64,000 nt of DNA from Flavisolibacter longurius (GCA_014163555.1 JACJGO010000007.1:62001-126000), one strand, 5' to 3'; shown: positions 21,368-30,362, counted from the first letter of the stretch. Translations and numbers: made by a program. Notes: generated by a model from the letters alone, not told the origin.

Positions 21368-24300
21368 ATGAAGAAATTTTACATGCCTTCTGCTTGTGCA
21401 AACGGTATTGTTTTTAGTCCCGTTTTCTTTCTTATCTGTACAGGCAATTTTTTCCGAAAAGCAGCAGGCTTCCTGGCCTTTGCCCTTTTTTCATTTTTCT
21501 TTTCCAACGGACAAAACGCTACGGCTACCTGGTCCCTGACCAGCACATCCAATGTGGCGATCACTGGAAACCTGTTAACCAACAGTACCAATATGGCAAA
21601 GGGTTCCGGGCTTGTTTTCACCAATTATACAGGCAATGCTTACGGTGTGAGAGACGGGGTCACAAGCAGCCTGTCTGCCGCAAAGGCGGCTGATGACTAC
21701 CTTCAGTTCAGCGTAGCTCCTGCTGCCGGCTTTACCTTCACGCTGGGTAGCATCAGCAGCACCCTCAGTGTCTCGGATGTAGCCCCCACCAACAACGCGA
21801 GGTACCAGGTTCAGTATTCTACGTCGTCTACCTTTAGTAACAACGTGGTGAACCTTGGCAATACCGAAGCATTGACGATGGGAAGTGTTAGCTTTACCCT
21901 CAATGCGAACATTTTGGTTGGTGCCGGCCAATCCCTATATTTTCGGATCTATTTATGGGGTTTACAGAATACAAATACCACCTTCCGCATCAATAATTTT
22001 AGAATTCAGGGCAACGCCTGCCCGGCCGTTGAAATCAGCTATCCAAAAGCTGCGTTCTGCAAAGACCCGGGAGCTACAGCAACGCCTACCCGCACGGGCA
22101 CAGCAGGCGGCACCTATTCCGCACCGGCCGGCCTCGTGATGAACAGCAGTACGGGAGTGGTCGATCTGGCGGCCAGTACAGCCGGTACATATACGGTTAC
22201 CTATACCGCTGCGACAGGAATTGCCGGTTGCGCCACCGTATCAGCTACCACCAATGTAACTGTAAACGATCTTCCTACTGCCTTTACACTGACGGGTCCC
22301 GACGGCGCTACCGGTTCTTTTTGTACCAATGGTACACCGGCTACTTTCACCTTAAGTGGCTCGCAGGAGGGTGTTACTTATACCTTTAATGCCATCAACC
22401 CGGGCGGCAATACTCCTCCCGGACAAAACTTCACGGTAGAAGGGGTGGGTGGAACCCTTGAATTTGTACAGACACCCGATGGAAAATGGAGCTATAAAGT
22501 TACCGGTCAGGATGATGTAACCGGATGTACCAATACCATGCAGGGGTTACTGACAGCAGTAGACGGTCCGAAAGTCACCAGCCAGCCGGAAGCCACTCGT
22601 ACCGTTTGTTCCGGTTCTACAGTAACGTTGACGGTAGGTGTCAGCAACGCAACGTCTCTTGCCTGGGAGGTGAGCCCCAATGGCATGACAAGCTGGACCT
22701 CATTGGCGGCAGGTGGTCAATATTCCATTTCAAAAAACGGGACCAGCTCCACCACGCTGACCATCAGCAATGTCTCGGTTGGGCTGAATGGCTACCGTTA
22801 CCGGGCGGTGTTTGGCGGGCCTTCAGCCTGCCCGATCAATTACAGCGGGGGCACCATGCTGGCTGTTTCCGCTCAGCCGGTGATAGCGACGCAACCGGCT
22901 TCTAAATCCATATGTATCAATAGTAATTTTCAACTGGCCGTTTCAGCACTGTATGGGACTTCTTATCAATGGTATAAGAACGGGGTGCTGCTGACCGGTG
23001 AAACCGGGACAACCCTAACACGCAGTTTTACCTCTGCCTCAGAAGCCGGCACCTACTACGTAATGGTTACCGGGAGCTGCGGGTCTGTTCGGTCAAATGA
23101 TGCAATAATGAGTGCGAATACAACACCGACATCTACCACCTGGCAAGGCCCCGTCCCGGGAGCAAACACCGGCAATGGCACAGCCTGGGAAGTGTCGGCG
23201 AACTGGAGCTGTGGTGTGCCTACCCGCACCATCGATGCCATCATTCCAGCTGATATCATGGATGGTTTTCCTACCATCAAGCCGGCGGTTAGCGGAGAAG
23301 TGCGGAACCTTACCATCCAGGCGGGGGCCCTTGGCGGTTTCCTTACCGTAGATGGCAGGTTACAAATTTTCGGTGCCGTTAGCAACAGTGGGGTGTTCAC
23401 GGCCGACAACGGAACCATTGAATACAGCGGCAGTACAGCGCAGACCATTGCAGCCAATACGTTTGCTAACAACACCGTAAAGAATCTGGTAATTAGCAAC
23501 AACGTAAGTCTGAACGGCCCACTCAATCTTACCGGAACACTTTCCTTCGGTGAAGTAAACAATAGAATTTTTACAACCAATCATCACCTGACGCTGGCCT
23601 CATCGGCCTCCGTTACGGCCAGAATAGCGGATATCACAAACAATGGTGTAAATGCGGGTAATGCAATTACCGGCAATGTTGTGGTAGAACGGTTTATTCC
23701 GCAGCACAGCAGCCGCCGTTACCGGCTGGTTACGGCGCCCGTTAAAGGCGTTAGCATTAACCAGGCCTGGCAGGAAGGCCGCACCTGGAATGGTGTTACG
23801 ACCGAAACAAGCGGCAATGGTACCCTGATTACCGGTCAGCAGCAAGGGACAGCCACTAATGCCGCTTCAAAAGGGTTTGATTTTTGGCCGGCAATCGCCG
23901 GGGGCGGCGCTTCTGTACGCAAATATGTGGGTTCATCTTCCGCCTCCAGCAATATCGACGCTACCTTTGCGCCGGTAGACAATACCGTTACCGCTGGTTT
24001 TTCCAGCCACGAAGCCTACCTCGTGTATATACGGGGCGACCGCTCGGTCTCTACCGGTACCGCGGCAGGCAGTGCCCTTCTTCGCGCCAAAGGGCCCCTG
24101 AAGCAGGAAACGGCTTATACCATTCCGGTTTCCAATACGCAAAGCCATACCCTGATCGGCAACCCTTATGCTTCTCCCATCAATTTCCAGAAACTATACG
24201 CTGATAACAGCACAAAGATTCAACCGTGGTACTGGACCTGGCAGGCAAGCCTCGGCAGCAATATGGGCGGTTATGTACTGATGCTTCCCGATGGAGAAGG

Positions 24301-25453
24301 TGGCTATGAGCCCGTACCATCCGTCAGTGGCAGTTCTACCCAACCAGTTATTGGTTCTGGTGAAGGGTTTTTTGTGGTGCCGGCCCCAGGTGCGGCTGCC
24401 GGCAATGCAATCCTGCTGAAAGAAATGCACAAGGATAATAATCGTCCGACATTAGCTCTTTTCCGCCAGGCAGGCCCTACGGCCGCAAAGGTCCGGGTCA
24501 ATCTTTTTGCCCAGCTCAATGGCGAAAAAACCCTGTTGGATGGTGTGTCCGCTCGGTTTGGGGAAGGTCAAAACATTAACCTTAACAAAGCTGTCAATAC
24601 AGGGGAGAACCTGACAATTTGGAAGGGTGGAAAAGACATGATTGTTGCCAGCAGCAGCCTGGCCCAGGCCGGGGATTCCATCCAGCTTCGTTTCTGGAAC
24701 CTGGCGGCCCGGTCGTACACCCTTGAACTGGGCAACAACCGCCTGCCCCAGGGTGTGCAGGCCGTACTCTTCGACCGGTACCGGGGTACAGAAACAGCCC
24801 TGGGAGCAGGTCCTGAAACCGTTTATTCTTTCGAGGTCAATGCCGATGCCGGAAGCAAGGCACCTCTTCGGTTTGTCATCCGTTTTAAAAAACATCAGGT
24901 GCTCCCGGTAAAGCTTGTTTCGTTTACAGCGCAGCAGGGAACGAAAGCCGTGAGCCTGGAATGGAAAGTAGAAGAAGAGGGGGCCGTACGGGATTACACA
25001 GTAGAAAGAAAAGGCGAGATGGGTGAATTTACACCGGTGCTGACACAGGCGGCCCGTGGTGCAGTTGGCGCTCAGGTCTATGGGGAAAGCGACAGGAACC
25101 CCATCGCGATGGCCTATTACCGGCTCAAAATCCGGGAGCATTCGGGTGCCTTTCATTACTCTGATATTGTGAGGGTGCAAAGCGGGCAACCTGCAGGAAC
25201 CGTTTCTCTTTATCCAAACCCGGTTCAGGGCAAAACAGTAAATCTGCAGATGGGTGCGAAACCAAAAGCTGTGTATACACTGACCATGTATTCACCCGCT
25301 GGCCAGGTGGTGGCAATCAGGGACATACAACACGCGGGGAACAGTGCCGTTTACCCCGTTTCCGTACAGGCATTGGCCAGCGGAACCTACCTGCTGGAAC
25401 TCACCGATGCTGGCGGCAAAAAGGAGAGAATGCAATTGGTGGTAGCAAAGTAA
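21368..25453 (+). CDS. Giant secreted surface protein 4 with T9SS sorting domain
   Basis: Predicted 1361-residue exported protein. The N-terminus is long: a hydrophobic stretch at about 12-26, then a second (FLAFALFSFFF) with cleavage near SNG|Q at about residue 49. The true signal peptide may start at a later codon. Residues about 50-215 form a beta-sandwich-like N-domain. Ig/PKD-like modules follow to about 580 (ITVNDLPT-type linkers, a SYQWYKNG Ig-like segment at about 535). WEVSANWSCGVPTRTID introduces a beta-helix-like stretch. The shared module runs from about 770 (VVERF, RRYRLVTAPV, AWQEGRTWNG, GFDFW, RGDRSV, SHTLIGNPYASP, WYWTWQA, GEGFFVVPA). The T9SS domain is at about 1279-1361 (LYPNPV). 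It is the last giant before the polysaccharide operon. Export and anchoring are well supported; function is unknown. Confidence 0.9.
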   Translation: MKKFYMPSACANGIVFSPVFFLICTGNFFRKAAGFLAFALFSFFFSNGQNATATWSLTSTSNVAITGNLLTNSTNMAKGSGLVFTNYTGNAYGVRDGVTSSLSAAKAADDYLQFSVAPAAGFTFTLGSISSTLSVSDVAPTNNARYQVQYSTSSTFSNNVVNLGNTEALTMGSVSFTLNANILVGAGQSLYFRIYLWGLQNTNTTFRINNFRIQGNACPAVEISYPKAAFCKDPGATATPTRTGTAGGTYSAPAGLVMNSSTGVVDLAASTAGTYTVTYTAATGIAGCATVSATTNVTVNDLPTAFTLTGPDGATGSFCTNGTPATFTLSGSQEGVTYTFNAINPGGNTPPGQNFTVEGVGGTLEFVQTPDGKWSYKVTGQDDVTGCTNTMQGLLTAVDGPKVTSQPEATRTVCSGSTVTLTVGVSNATSLAWEVSPNGMTSWTSLAAGGQYSISKNGTSSTTLTISNVSVGLNGYRYRAVFGGPSACPINYSGGTMLAVSAQPVIATQPASKSICINSNFQLAVSALYGTSYQWYKNGVLLTGETGTTLTRSFTSASEAGTYYVMVTGSCGSVRSNDAIMSANTTPTSTTWQGPVPGANTGNGTAWEVSANWSCGVPTRTIDAIIPADIMDGFPTIKPAVSGEVRNLTIQAGALGGFLTVDGRLQIFGAVSNSGVFTADNGTIEYSGSTAQTIAANTFANNTVKNLVISNNVSLNGPLNLTGTLSFGEVNNRIFTTNHHLTLASSASVTARIADITNNGVNAGNAITGNVVVERFIPQHSSRRYRLVTAPVKGVSINQAWQEGRTWNGVTTETSGNGTLITGQQQGTATNAASKGFDFWPAIAGGGASVRKYVGSSSASSNIDATFAPVDNTVTAGFSSHEAYLVYIRGDRSVSTGTAAGSALLRAKGPLKQETAYTIPVSNTQSHTLIGNPYASPINFQKLYADNSTKIQPWYWTWQASLGSNMGGYVLMLPDGEGGYEPVPSVSGSSTQPVIGSGEGFFVVPAPGAAAGNAILLKEMHKDNNRPTLALFRQAGPTAAKVRVNLFAQLNGEKTLLDGVSARFGEGQNINLNKAVNTGENLTIWKGGKDMIVASSSLAQAGDSIQLRFWNLAARSYTLELGNNRLPQGVQAVLFDRYRGTETALGAGPETVYSFEVNADAGSKAPLRFVIRFKKHQVLPVKLVSFTAQQGTKAVSLEWKVEEEGAVRDYTVERKGEMGEFTPVLTQAARGAVGAQVYGESDRNPIAMAYYRLKIREHSGAFHYSDIVRVQSGQPAGTVSLYPNPVQGKTVNLQMGAKPKAVYTLTMYSPAGQVVAIRDIQHAGNSAVYPVSVQALASGTYLLELTDAGGKKERMQLVVAK

Positions 25454-25704
25454 AGGGGAAGGATCGGCAGTGAACGGTGAGGAAATGTCGTCAGGGAAAG
25501 CATAAAGGTATTCTTCAGAAAACGGTGAAATTGAATTTTAGCAGCAGAAAGACCAAAATGCTTTTGCTGTTATGCCGCGGAAGACAAAGGCTGTCTATTA
25601 ATAGGATAACCGAAGCCCTGAACCACAGATCGCAATGGCAAACCCTAACGTTTTCCAACCCGTCCTGCCAGCTTTAAAGACAAACTGTTGGAACTGACCG
25701 ACTC

Positions 25705-25734
25705 TTGGCAGCTTTTTATAAAATTTTAATTTTG
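25705..25734 (+). promoter_or_regulatory. Candidate promoter of the polysaccharide operon
   Basis: TTGG (25705-25708) is followed after 18 bases by TAATTTTG (25727-25734), matching the TTTG / TAnnTTTG pattern of Bacteroidota promoters. It is about 80 bases upstream of the first operon gene. It is the best promoter candidate in the window. Confidence 0.5.
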
Positions 25735-25763
25735 CTGTTAGGTAAACAATACTAATTTTAAAA

Positions 25764-25799
25764 ACCCGTTTTTAAGTGTAAACCCTAAAAAAATCGGGT
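25764..25799 (+). promoter_or_regulatory. Leader hairpin before the wza-like gene
   Basis: ACCCGTTTTT (25764-25773) can pair with AAAAA-AT-CGGGT (25788-25799), giving a 10-bp stem with a small bulge. There is no T-run directly after it, so it is not a standard terminator. Because a UpxY-like antiterminator is encoded in this operon, the leader is a plausible place for it to act, but that is inference. Confidence 0.3.
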
Positions 25800-25814
25800 C
25801 CAGACGAAATACCT

Positions 25815-26570
25815 ATGTTAAAAGCCTGGCCACTACTACCTGCTTTTCTGCTGTGCATGGCTGCACTGAATGGCCTGTTGGGCTGCCAGCCGGTGAAAAA
25901 CACGGCTTACTTTCAAACCCTCTCAAAGGATACAGTTCTACGCAATACGACAACACGCAATTTTGACCTGGCCATAAAGCCCGGTGATATCCTTTCCATC
26001 GCCATCGCCAGTGCTTCGTCCGAACTTTCCGCCTCCTTCAATACAGCACCGGCCGGGGAAGGTAGCAACGGGGGTTATCTGGTTGACAAACTGGGAAACA
26101 TCGAACTCTATAAATTGGGATCGATAAAAGTCGCCGGTATGAACAAGGCTGCTTTACAGGATAAGTTACGGCAGGAGCTAACGCCTTATTTAAAAGACCC
26201 GGTTGTCACGGTGCGTTTTGCCAACCACCGGGCGACGGTTTTAGGTGCAGTTGGCAATCCGGGCGTAATTCCGCTTTCGGCCGAAGGGGTGACGGTACTG
26301 GAAGCCATCGGGCAGAGCGGTGACCTGGCTGAAAACAGCAAACGGGACAAGGTCCTGGTGATCAGGCAAACAGACGAGGGCAAGGTGTTTCACTTCCTGA
26401 ATCTTCTCGATCATTCAGTATTCACCTCGCCCTATTTCTACCTGCAAAATGAAGATGTGGTTTATGTGGAACCGGAGACGAAAAAAGAAAAGATAGGCCC
26501 CACGCAGGTGTTCTCTTATATAATTTCAGGTATCTCTATTTTATCACTGATCATCAGCCGCATACGCTAA
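25815..26570 (+). CDS. wza: Wza-like polysaccharide export lipoprotein
   Basis: Predicted 251-residue outer-membrane lipoprotein of the polysaccharide export family. A lipoprotein signal ends at LLGC with the lipid-bearing Cys at residue 24. The Poly_export domain covers about 45-140 (LAIKPGDILSIAI), and an SLBB-type domain about 142-205 (VTVLGAVGNPGVIPLSAEG). A hydrophobic helix closes the protein (about 233-250, SYIISGISILSLIIS). In E. coli Wza this helix forms the outer-membrane channel; here it is short, as is usual for Bacteroidota versions. The protein is smaller than E. coli Wza (about 380 residues). It is the first gene of the operon and lies 7 bases before the tyrosine kinase gene, its usual partner. 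Family assignment is secure; pore formation is inferred. Confidence 0.93.
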   Translation: MLKAWPLLPAFLLCMAALNGLLGCQPVKNTAYFQTLSKDTVLRNTTTRNFDLAIKPGDILSIAIASASSELSASFNTAPAGEGSNGGYLVDKLGNIELYKLGSIKVAGMNKAALQDKLRQELTPYLKDPVVTVRFANHRATVLGAVGNPGVIPLSAEGVTVLEAIGQSGDLAENSKRDKVLVIRQTDEGKVFHFLNLLDHSVFTSPYFYLQNEDVVYVEPETKKEKIGPTQVFSYIISGISILSLIISRIR

Positions 26571-26577
26571 CCTAACC

Positions 26578-29034
26578 ATGAACGAGCAGATCCAGAATAA
26601 TCAGAGCGACCAGTTCTTCAAGGAACGCACGGAGACCAACATGATCATCCAGTTGATCCACCGCTACCTGCCCTTCTGGCCCCTGTTTCTTATCACGGTG
26701 AGCATGTCTATGTGTGTTGCTTATGTTTACCTCCGGGCCCAGCCGCGGATTTACATGGCCTACGGCCGGGTTTTGCTCAAAGATCCCAATCGCGGCGGCT
26801 CGGAATCCAAAGTGCTGGACGCCCTGAACATCTTCGGCGAAAAAAAGATTGTTGAGAATGAGATCGTGGTGCTTCGTTCCTCCAGCGTCATGCAGGAAGT
26901 GGTGCGGCGGCTGAACATTTATGCCAGCATTTACAGCCAGGGACGGGTACGCACAGAGGAACTGTATGCCGCCAACGCACCGGTCAGTTTTGTTGCGCTG
27001 AACGAAGATTCTATTACATGGGGTGGCCGGTACTCCTTTGATGTGGACTGGGAAAGAGGGGGGATTGTCCTGAATGAAAAGCTTTATCGCTTCGACAGCA
27101 CCCTGACGATCGCCGGTACTGTTTACCGGATCGTGCCCACAAAGGGATACAATCGTACGGCGATCAACGGGAAAAACTTTTTTGTGGAATTCCGCAACGT
27201 GGAAGGTGCCGCCGGGGGATTGATCGGCGCGGTAAGTGCAGCACCTATTTCCACCCAGTCAACGGTACTGGATGTAAAAATGCAGACCCAGGTACCCGAA
27301 AAAGGGCGGGACGTGCTGAATATGCTCTTTACGGTTTATAACGAATACACCATTGAAGACAAAAACCAGATGGCGGCCAAAACCCTGGCCTTTATTGAAG
27401 ACCGCCTGGCGATGGTGATCGGCCAGCTCGACAGCGTGGAGCGGGACGTAAGGGATTACAAAACATCCAACAATATTTATGACCTGGGCTCTCAGGCACA
27501 GACCTATCTTGGGAATGTACAGAGCTTCGATCTGAGAAAAGGAGAGATCGATGTCCAGCTGGAAGTACTGGCTTCTGTCTCGGATTACATCAGCAGCCGG
27601 GGTGGCAAAAAAAGCACCCTGCCTTCCCTGCTCCTCGTAAATGATCCGACACTGGCAGGTCTGCTTCCCCGGCTATACGAAGCCGAGGCAGTGCTGGAAA
27701 AAGCCTTGCTGGCCGGTGGGGTGCAGAGCGACCCGGTGGTAACGGCCGAAGAAACCGTACGGCGGTTAAAGGAAACCATCCGCGACAACATCGCTACCAT
27801 CCGCACCAACCTGCTGACCGCCCGTTCGGCCATCAATAACCGTATCAACGAAAGCAACAGCCTGCTGAAGGCTGTACCCCAAAAAGAGATCGGCCTGGTG
27901 AACATCAGCCGGCAGCAGTCCATTAAGAATAACATTTTTACCTACCTCCTCCAGAAACGCGAGGAAACCGCCCTGAACTCGGCTTCCACGATCGCTGATC
28001 TGCGGGTGATTGAAAAGGCCTCGGTCGGAGGACCCATCAGTCCTATCCCCAAAAATTATTATATCACCGGTTTGTTGGTTGGCCTCCTGCTGGCCGCCGG
28101 CTTTATTGCCACGCGGGAACAGCTCAACCGCAAAGTACTGTTCCGGCAGGAGATCGAAGCCAGGGTGAGCATCCCCGTGATTGCCGAGCTTCTCCAATTG
28201 CACAATTCCGCTCCGGTGGTAGTGCGTGACGGCAAACGCTCAGCGATTGCAGAGCAGTTCCGCTCCCTGCGCACCAACCTGGCCTTTATGGGGGTTTCCG
28301 AAGAGACCAATGCCGTTCTGCTGACGTCCAGTGTTTCCGGCGAAGGAAAAAGTTTTACAGCCATCAACCTGGCCATTTCCTTTACCCTCACCGGAAAGCG
28401 AGTGGCCTTGATGGAGATCGACCTGCGCAAACCCAAGATCAGCAAGCACCTGGGGGTGGAACGCTCTCCCGGTATCACCAATTATGTGATCGGGCAGGCG
28501 ACCCTGGAAGAAATCGCCAGGCCCACCGAGTTTGCCAACCTCTTTGTCATCCCGGCGGGCACCATCCCGCCCAACCCATCGGAGTTGTTGCTGCGGGAAC
28601 GGTTTGCCGACCTGATGAAGGAGGTAAAAGCAGAATTTGATTACGTGATCATCGATACAGCGCCAATCGGGCCGGTAACGGATGCTTTCCTGCTGAAGGA
28701 TTTTGCCGATGTGACCATTTATATGATCCGCCACGATGTAACCCCCAAGGTTTACCTCAAGCTGATCAACGATATGTACAAACAGGACAAGTTCAACAAC
28801 CTGACGATTGTATTCAACGGGCTGAAGCGCCGGGGCTTTGCCTACTATGGTAGCGGCTATGGCGACGATGGCTATAACTACGGCTACGGCTATGGTTACG
28901 GCTATGGGTATGGCTACGGCTATGGCTACGGCAACAGCGGCTACTACCTGGATGATAAACCAAAGAAAAAGGATGGTATCCGGGCCATCCCGCGGCGCAT
29001 TGCGAGGAAGATCCGGTCGCTTAAGGTTTGGTAA
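26578..29034 (+). CDS. wzc: Wzc-like chain-length tyrosine autokinase
   Basis: Predicted 818-residue inner-membrane bacterial tyrosine kinase fused to a Wzz-type co-polymerase domain. The Wzz domain has a first membrane helix at about 36-52 and a periplasmic part with helices (about 250-450). PISPIPKNY precedes the second helix at about 490-507. The cytoplasmic kinase shows Walker A (SGEGKSFTAINLA, about 586-598), Walker A' (MEIDLRKPK, about 611) and Walker B (YVIIDTAP, about 690). The C-terminal tyrosine cluster is exceptional: at about 755-793 a run of alternating Gly and Tyr, encoded by GGCTAY-type hexanucleotides. In the family, autophosphorylation of this tail controls oligomerisation and chain length. 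It probably works with the upstream Wza-like protein. The call is secure. Confidence 0.95.
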   Translation: MNEQIQNNQSDQFFKERTETNMIIQLIHRYLPFWPLFLITVSMSMCVAYVYLRAQPRIYMAYGRVLLKDPNRGGSESKVLDALNIFGEKKIVENEIVVLRSSSVMQEVVRRLNIYASIYSQGRVRTEELYAANAPVSFVALNEDSITWGGRYSFDVDWERGGIVLNEKLYRFDSTLTIAGTVYRIVPTKGYNRTAINGKNFFVEFRNVEGAAGGLIGAVSAAPISTQSTVLDVKMQTQVPEKGRDVLNMLFTVYNEYTIEDKNQMAAKTLAFIEDRLAMVIGQLDSVERDVRDYKTSNNIYDLGSQAQTYLGNVQSFDLRKGEIDVQLEVLASVSDYISSRGGKKSTLPSLLLVNDPTLAGLLPRLYEAEAVLEKALLAGGVQSDPVVTAEETVRRLKETIRDNIATIRTNLLTARSAINNRINESNSLLKAVPQKEIGLVNISRQQSIKNNIFTYLLQKREETALNSASTIADLRVIEKASVGGPISPIPKNYYITGLLVGLLLAAGFIATREQLNRKVLFRQEIEARVSIPVIAELLQLHNSAPVVVRDGKRSAIAEQFRSLRTNLAFMGVSEETNAVLLTSSVSGEGKSFTAINLAISFTLTGKRVALMEIDLRKPKISKHLGVERSPGITNYVIGQATLEEIARPTEFANLFVIPAGTIPPNPSELLLRERFADLMKEVKAEFDYVIIDTAPIGPVTDAFLLKDFADVTIYMIRHDVTPKVYLKLINDMYKQDKFNNLTIVFNGLKRRGFAYYGSGYGDDGYNYGYGYGYGYGYGYGYGYGNSGYYLDDKPKKKDGIRAIPRRIARKIRSLKVW
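28882..28932 (+). repeat. Hexanucleotide (Gly-Tyr) repeat in the wzc-like gene
   Basis: Imperfect GGCTAC / GGCTAT units, about eight in a row, encode the alternating Gly-Tyr tail of the kinase. Slippage by whole units keeps the frame and would only change the number of tyrosines. Confidence 0.8.
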
Positions 29035-29446
29035 TGTAAGAATGAGGTTGAGGTTAAGGTTAAGGATGGGGAGAAGGAGTTATTGAGTTATTAGGTTGTT
29101 GGGTGGCCCCCCTCGATCCCCCCAACGGGGGGAGGAGTGGCTCCGTAGCAGGTGTTCGGTTGGATAAAAGGGTAGGGGAAAAGGGTATGTGAATGAGGAA
29201 GTGTATAATCCTGAGCCTGTCGAATGGTGCCGAAGGGTTGCAGAAGACCTTGTCAGTCGGAGCCTGCCGAAGACAAAGAAAAGAAGAAGGGAAACGGGTT
29301 AAAAACCCGGTTATAGGTAATACAAAACAGGTCGGGTCCATTTAGGTGGCCGGAACCTATTTCACGTCTCACGTTTGTCGTTTGACGTTCAAAACCCACC
29401 TTCAGCCACACAATCGGGTGTGACTGAGGGACAGCGAAGCTTTGCC
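29035..29446. other. Intergenic region with repeat remnants before the UpxY-like gene
   Basis: 412 bases without a supported gene when the ATG at 29447 is used as the next start. It contains GGTTGAGGTTAAGGTTAAGG micro-repeats (about 29045-29065), a C6/G6 hairpin (29118-29132), and two related copies of GAGCCTGYCGAAKG (29213-29226 and 29260-29272). The latter resemble a short palindrome-associated sequence common between bacterial genes. No promoter was recognised. A TTG at 29375 is in frame with the next gene but would add 24 residues unlike the family. Confidence 0.6.
29118..29132. repeat. C6/G6 intergenic hairpin
   Basis: CCCCCC (29118-29123) and GGGGGG (29127-29132) flank the loop AAC. 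A similar hairpin, CTCCCC-GGA-GGGGAG, is at 33506-33520. Such short GC-rich palindromes are scattered between genes in many bacterial genomes. Confidence 0.5.
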
Positions 29447-30007
29447 ATGTCAGAACAGGATCACCACTGGTACGCCGTCTACACCCGCCCCCGCTGGGAA
29501 AAAAAGATCGCCCAAAAGCTGGAAGCAAAGGGCTACGAAGCCTATTGCCCCCTGAACCGCGTTGTGCGGCAGTGGAGCGACAGGAAAAAAACCGTACACG
29601 AACCCCTGTTTAAAGGCTATGTTTTTGTGCAGGTGGCGGAGGAAGACAAATGGAAGATCCGCGAGATCGATGGGATCCTGAACTATGTCTACTGGAATGG
29701 TAAACCCGGTGTCATCCAGCACAGCGAAATTGAAACCATCAAACGCTTTTTGAACCAGTTTACCGATGTGACGGTTACGGAATACAAACTGGCACTGGAA
29801 ACCCGGGTAAAGATCAAAGCGGGTATCCTCATGAACTATGAAGGCACGGTGGTGGAACTCCAGGGCAACCGGGCCGTCGTAAAGATCGAGTCCATGGGCA
29901 TCCAGCTCTCCGCCGTTTTTGAAAAAAAGAACCTGGAACCGATAGAAGAGAAGGCTGAGAGGCATAAAGGCAACGAGGCAACAAGGCAACAAGGAAGAAC
30001 GAAATGA
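29447..30007 (+). CDS. UpxY/RfaH-like NusG-family antiterminator
   Basis: Predicted 186-residue NusG-like transcription factor. The NGN domain covers about 7-110 (WYAVYTRPRWEKKIAQKL at the start, PLFKGYVFVQV in the middle), and a KOW domain follows at about 120-170 (VKIKAGILMNYEGTVVEL, then GNRAVVKIESMG). The start at 29447 puts the family's WYAVYTRPR motif eight residues in; a TTG 72 bases upstream would add unrelated sequence. Specialised NusG paralogues of the UpxY type in Bacteroides and RfaH in enterics bind elongating polymerase and let it read through long surface-polysaccharide operons, which fits the 34-kb array downstream. Unusually, it is the third gene of the operon, whereas upxY genes normally come first. 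It overlaps the next, broken gene by 4 bases (ATGA). Confidence 0.9.
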   Translation: MSEQDHHWYAVYTRPRWEKKIAQKLEAKGYEAYCPLNRVVRQWSDRKKTVHEPLFKGYVFVQVAEEDKWKIREIDGILNYVYWNGKPGVIQHSEIETIKRFLNQFTDVTVTEYKLALETRVKIKAGILMNYEGTVVELQGNRAVVKIESMGIQLSAVFEKKNLEPIEEKAERHKGNEATRQQGRTK

Positions 30008-30362
30008 CACCTGGTAACAGTTATCGGGATTTACTGGTTTGGCAGAAGGCAATGCGCTTTGTTACAGATGTGTATACGATTTCGCGGTTTTCCCGTCCAC
30101 TGAGATATATGGACTCACCAGCCAGATGCGCCGGTGTGCTGTTTCCATACCAAGCAATATTGCTGAAGGCTATGGGCGGCATTCAACGGCAGACTATAAA
30201 CGATTTTTACAAATCGCCGTCGGCTCATTATTTGAGCTGCAGACACAAATTGAAATAGCATTCCGCCTGAATTACATTCAGAAAGAACAATTCGACACAT
30301 TCTTTGAAAAAACGAATGAACTGGACAAAATGCTTTATTCCCTGATTGCAAAAATCAAGTGA
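30004..30362 (+). pseudogene. Four-helix-bundle (S23-type) protein, frameshifted
   Basis: The first part reads SYRDLLVWQKAMRFVTDVYT in one frame; the rest reads PSTEIYGLTSQMRRCAVSIP and then SNIAEGYGRHSTADYKRFLQ in the next frame. Together they match the four-helix-bundle family named after the 23S rRNA intervening-sequence protein, about 120 residues. The break falls in the TTTT at 30088-30091. Adding one T would give the expected YTISRFFPSTEIYGL, so this looks like a one-base loss in a homopolymer. It may be a real inactivation or a sequencing error. Members often sit alone between operon genes in Bacteroidota with no known role there. Its start overlaps the UpxY-like stop by 4 bases. Confidence 0.8.

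Larger units (their letters stand above)
25454..25814. other. Intergenic region and operon leader of the polysaccharide locus
   Basis: 361 bases without a supported gene; a 66-codon frame near 25477 has no recognisable features. The second half contains a good Bacteroidota-type promoter and a leader of about 75 bases with a weak hairpin just before the first operon gene. Confidence 0.65.

Noticed and set aside
24452-25189. 245-codon minus-strand open frame inside giant protein 4
   Set aside because: It is antisense to the conserved C-terminal module, which aligns with the three other giants; the minus-strand product has no recognisable features.
29375-29446. Upstream TTG start for the UpxY-like gene
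   Set aside because: The added 24 residues do not resemble the family, and the ATG at 29447 places the NGN motif at the normal distance from the start.
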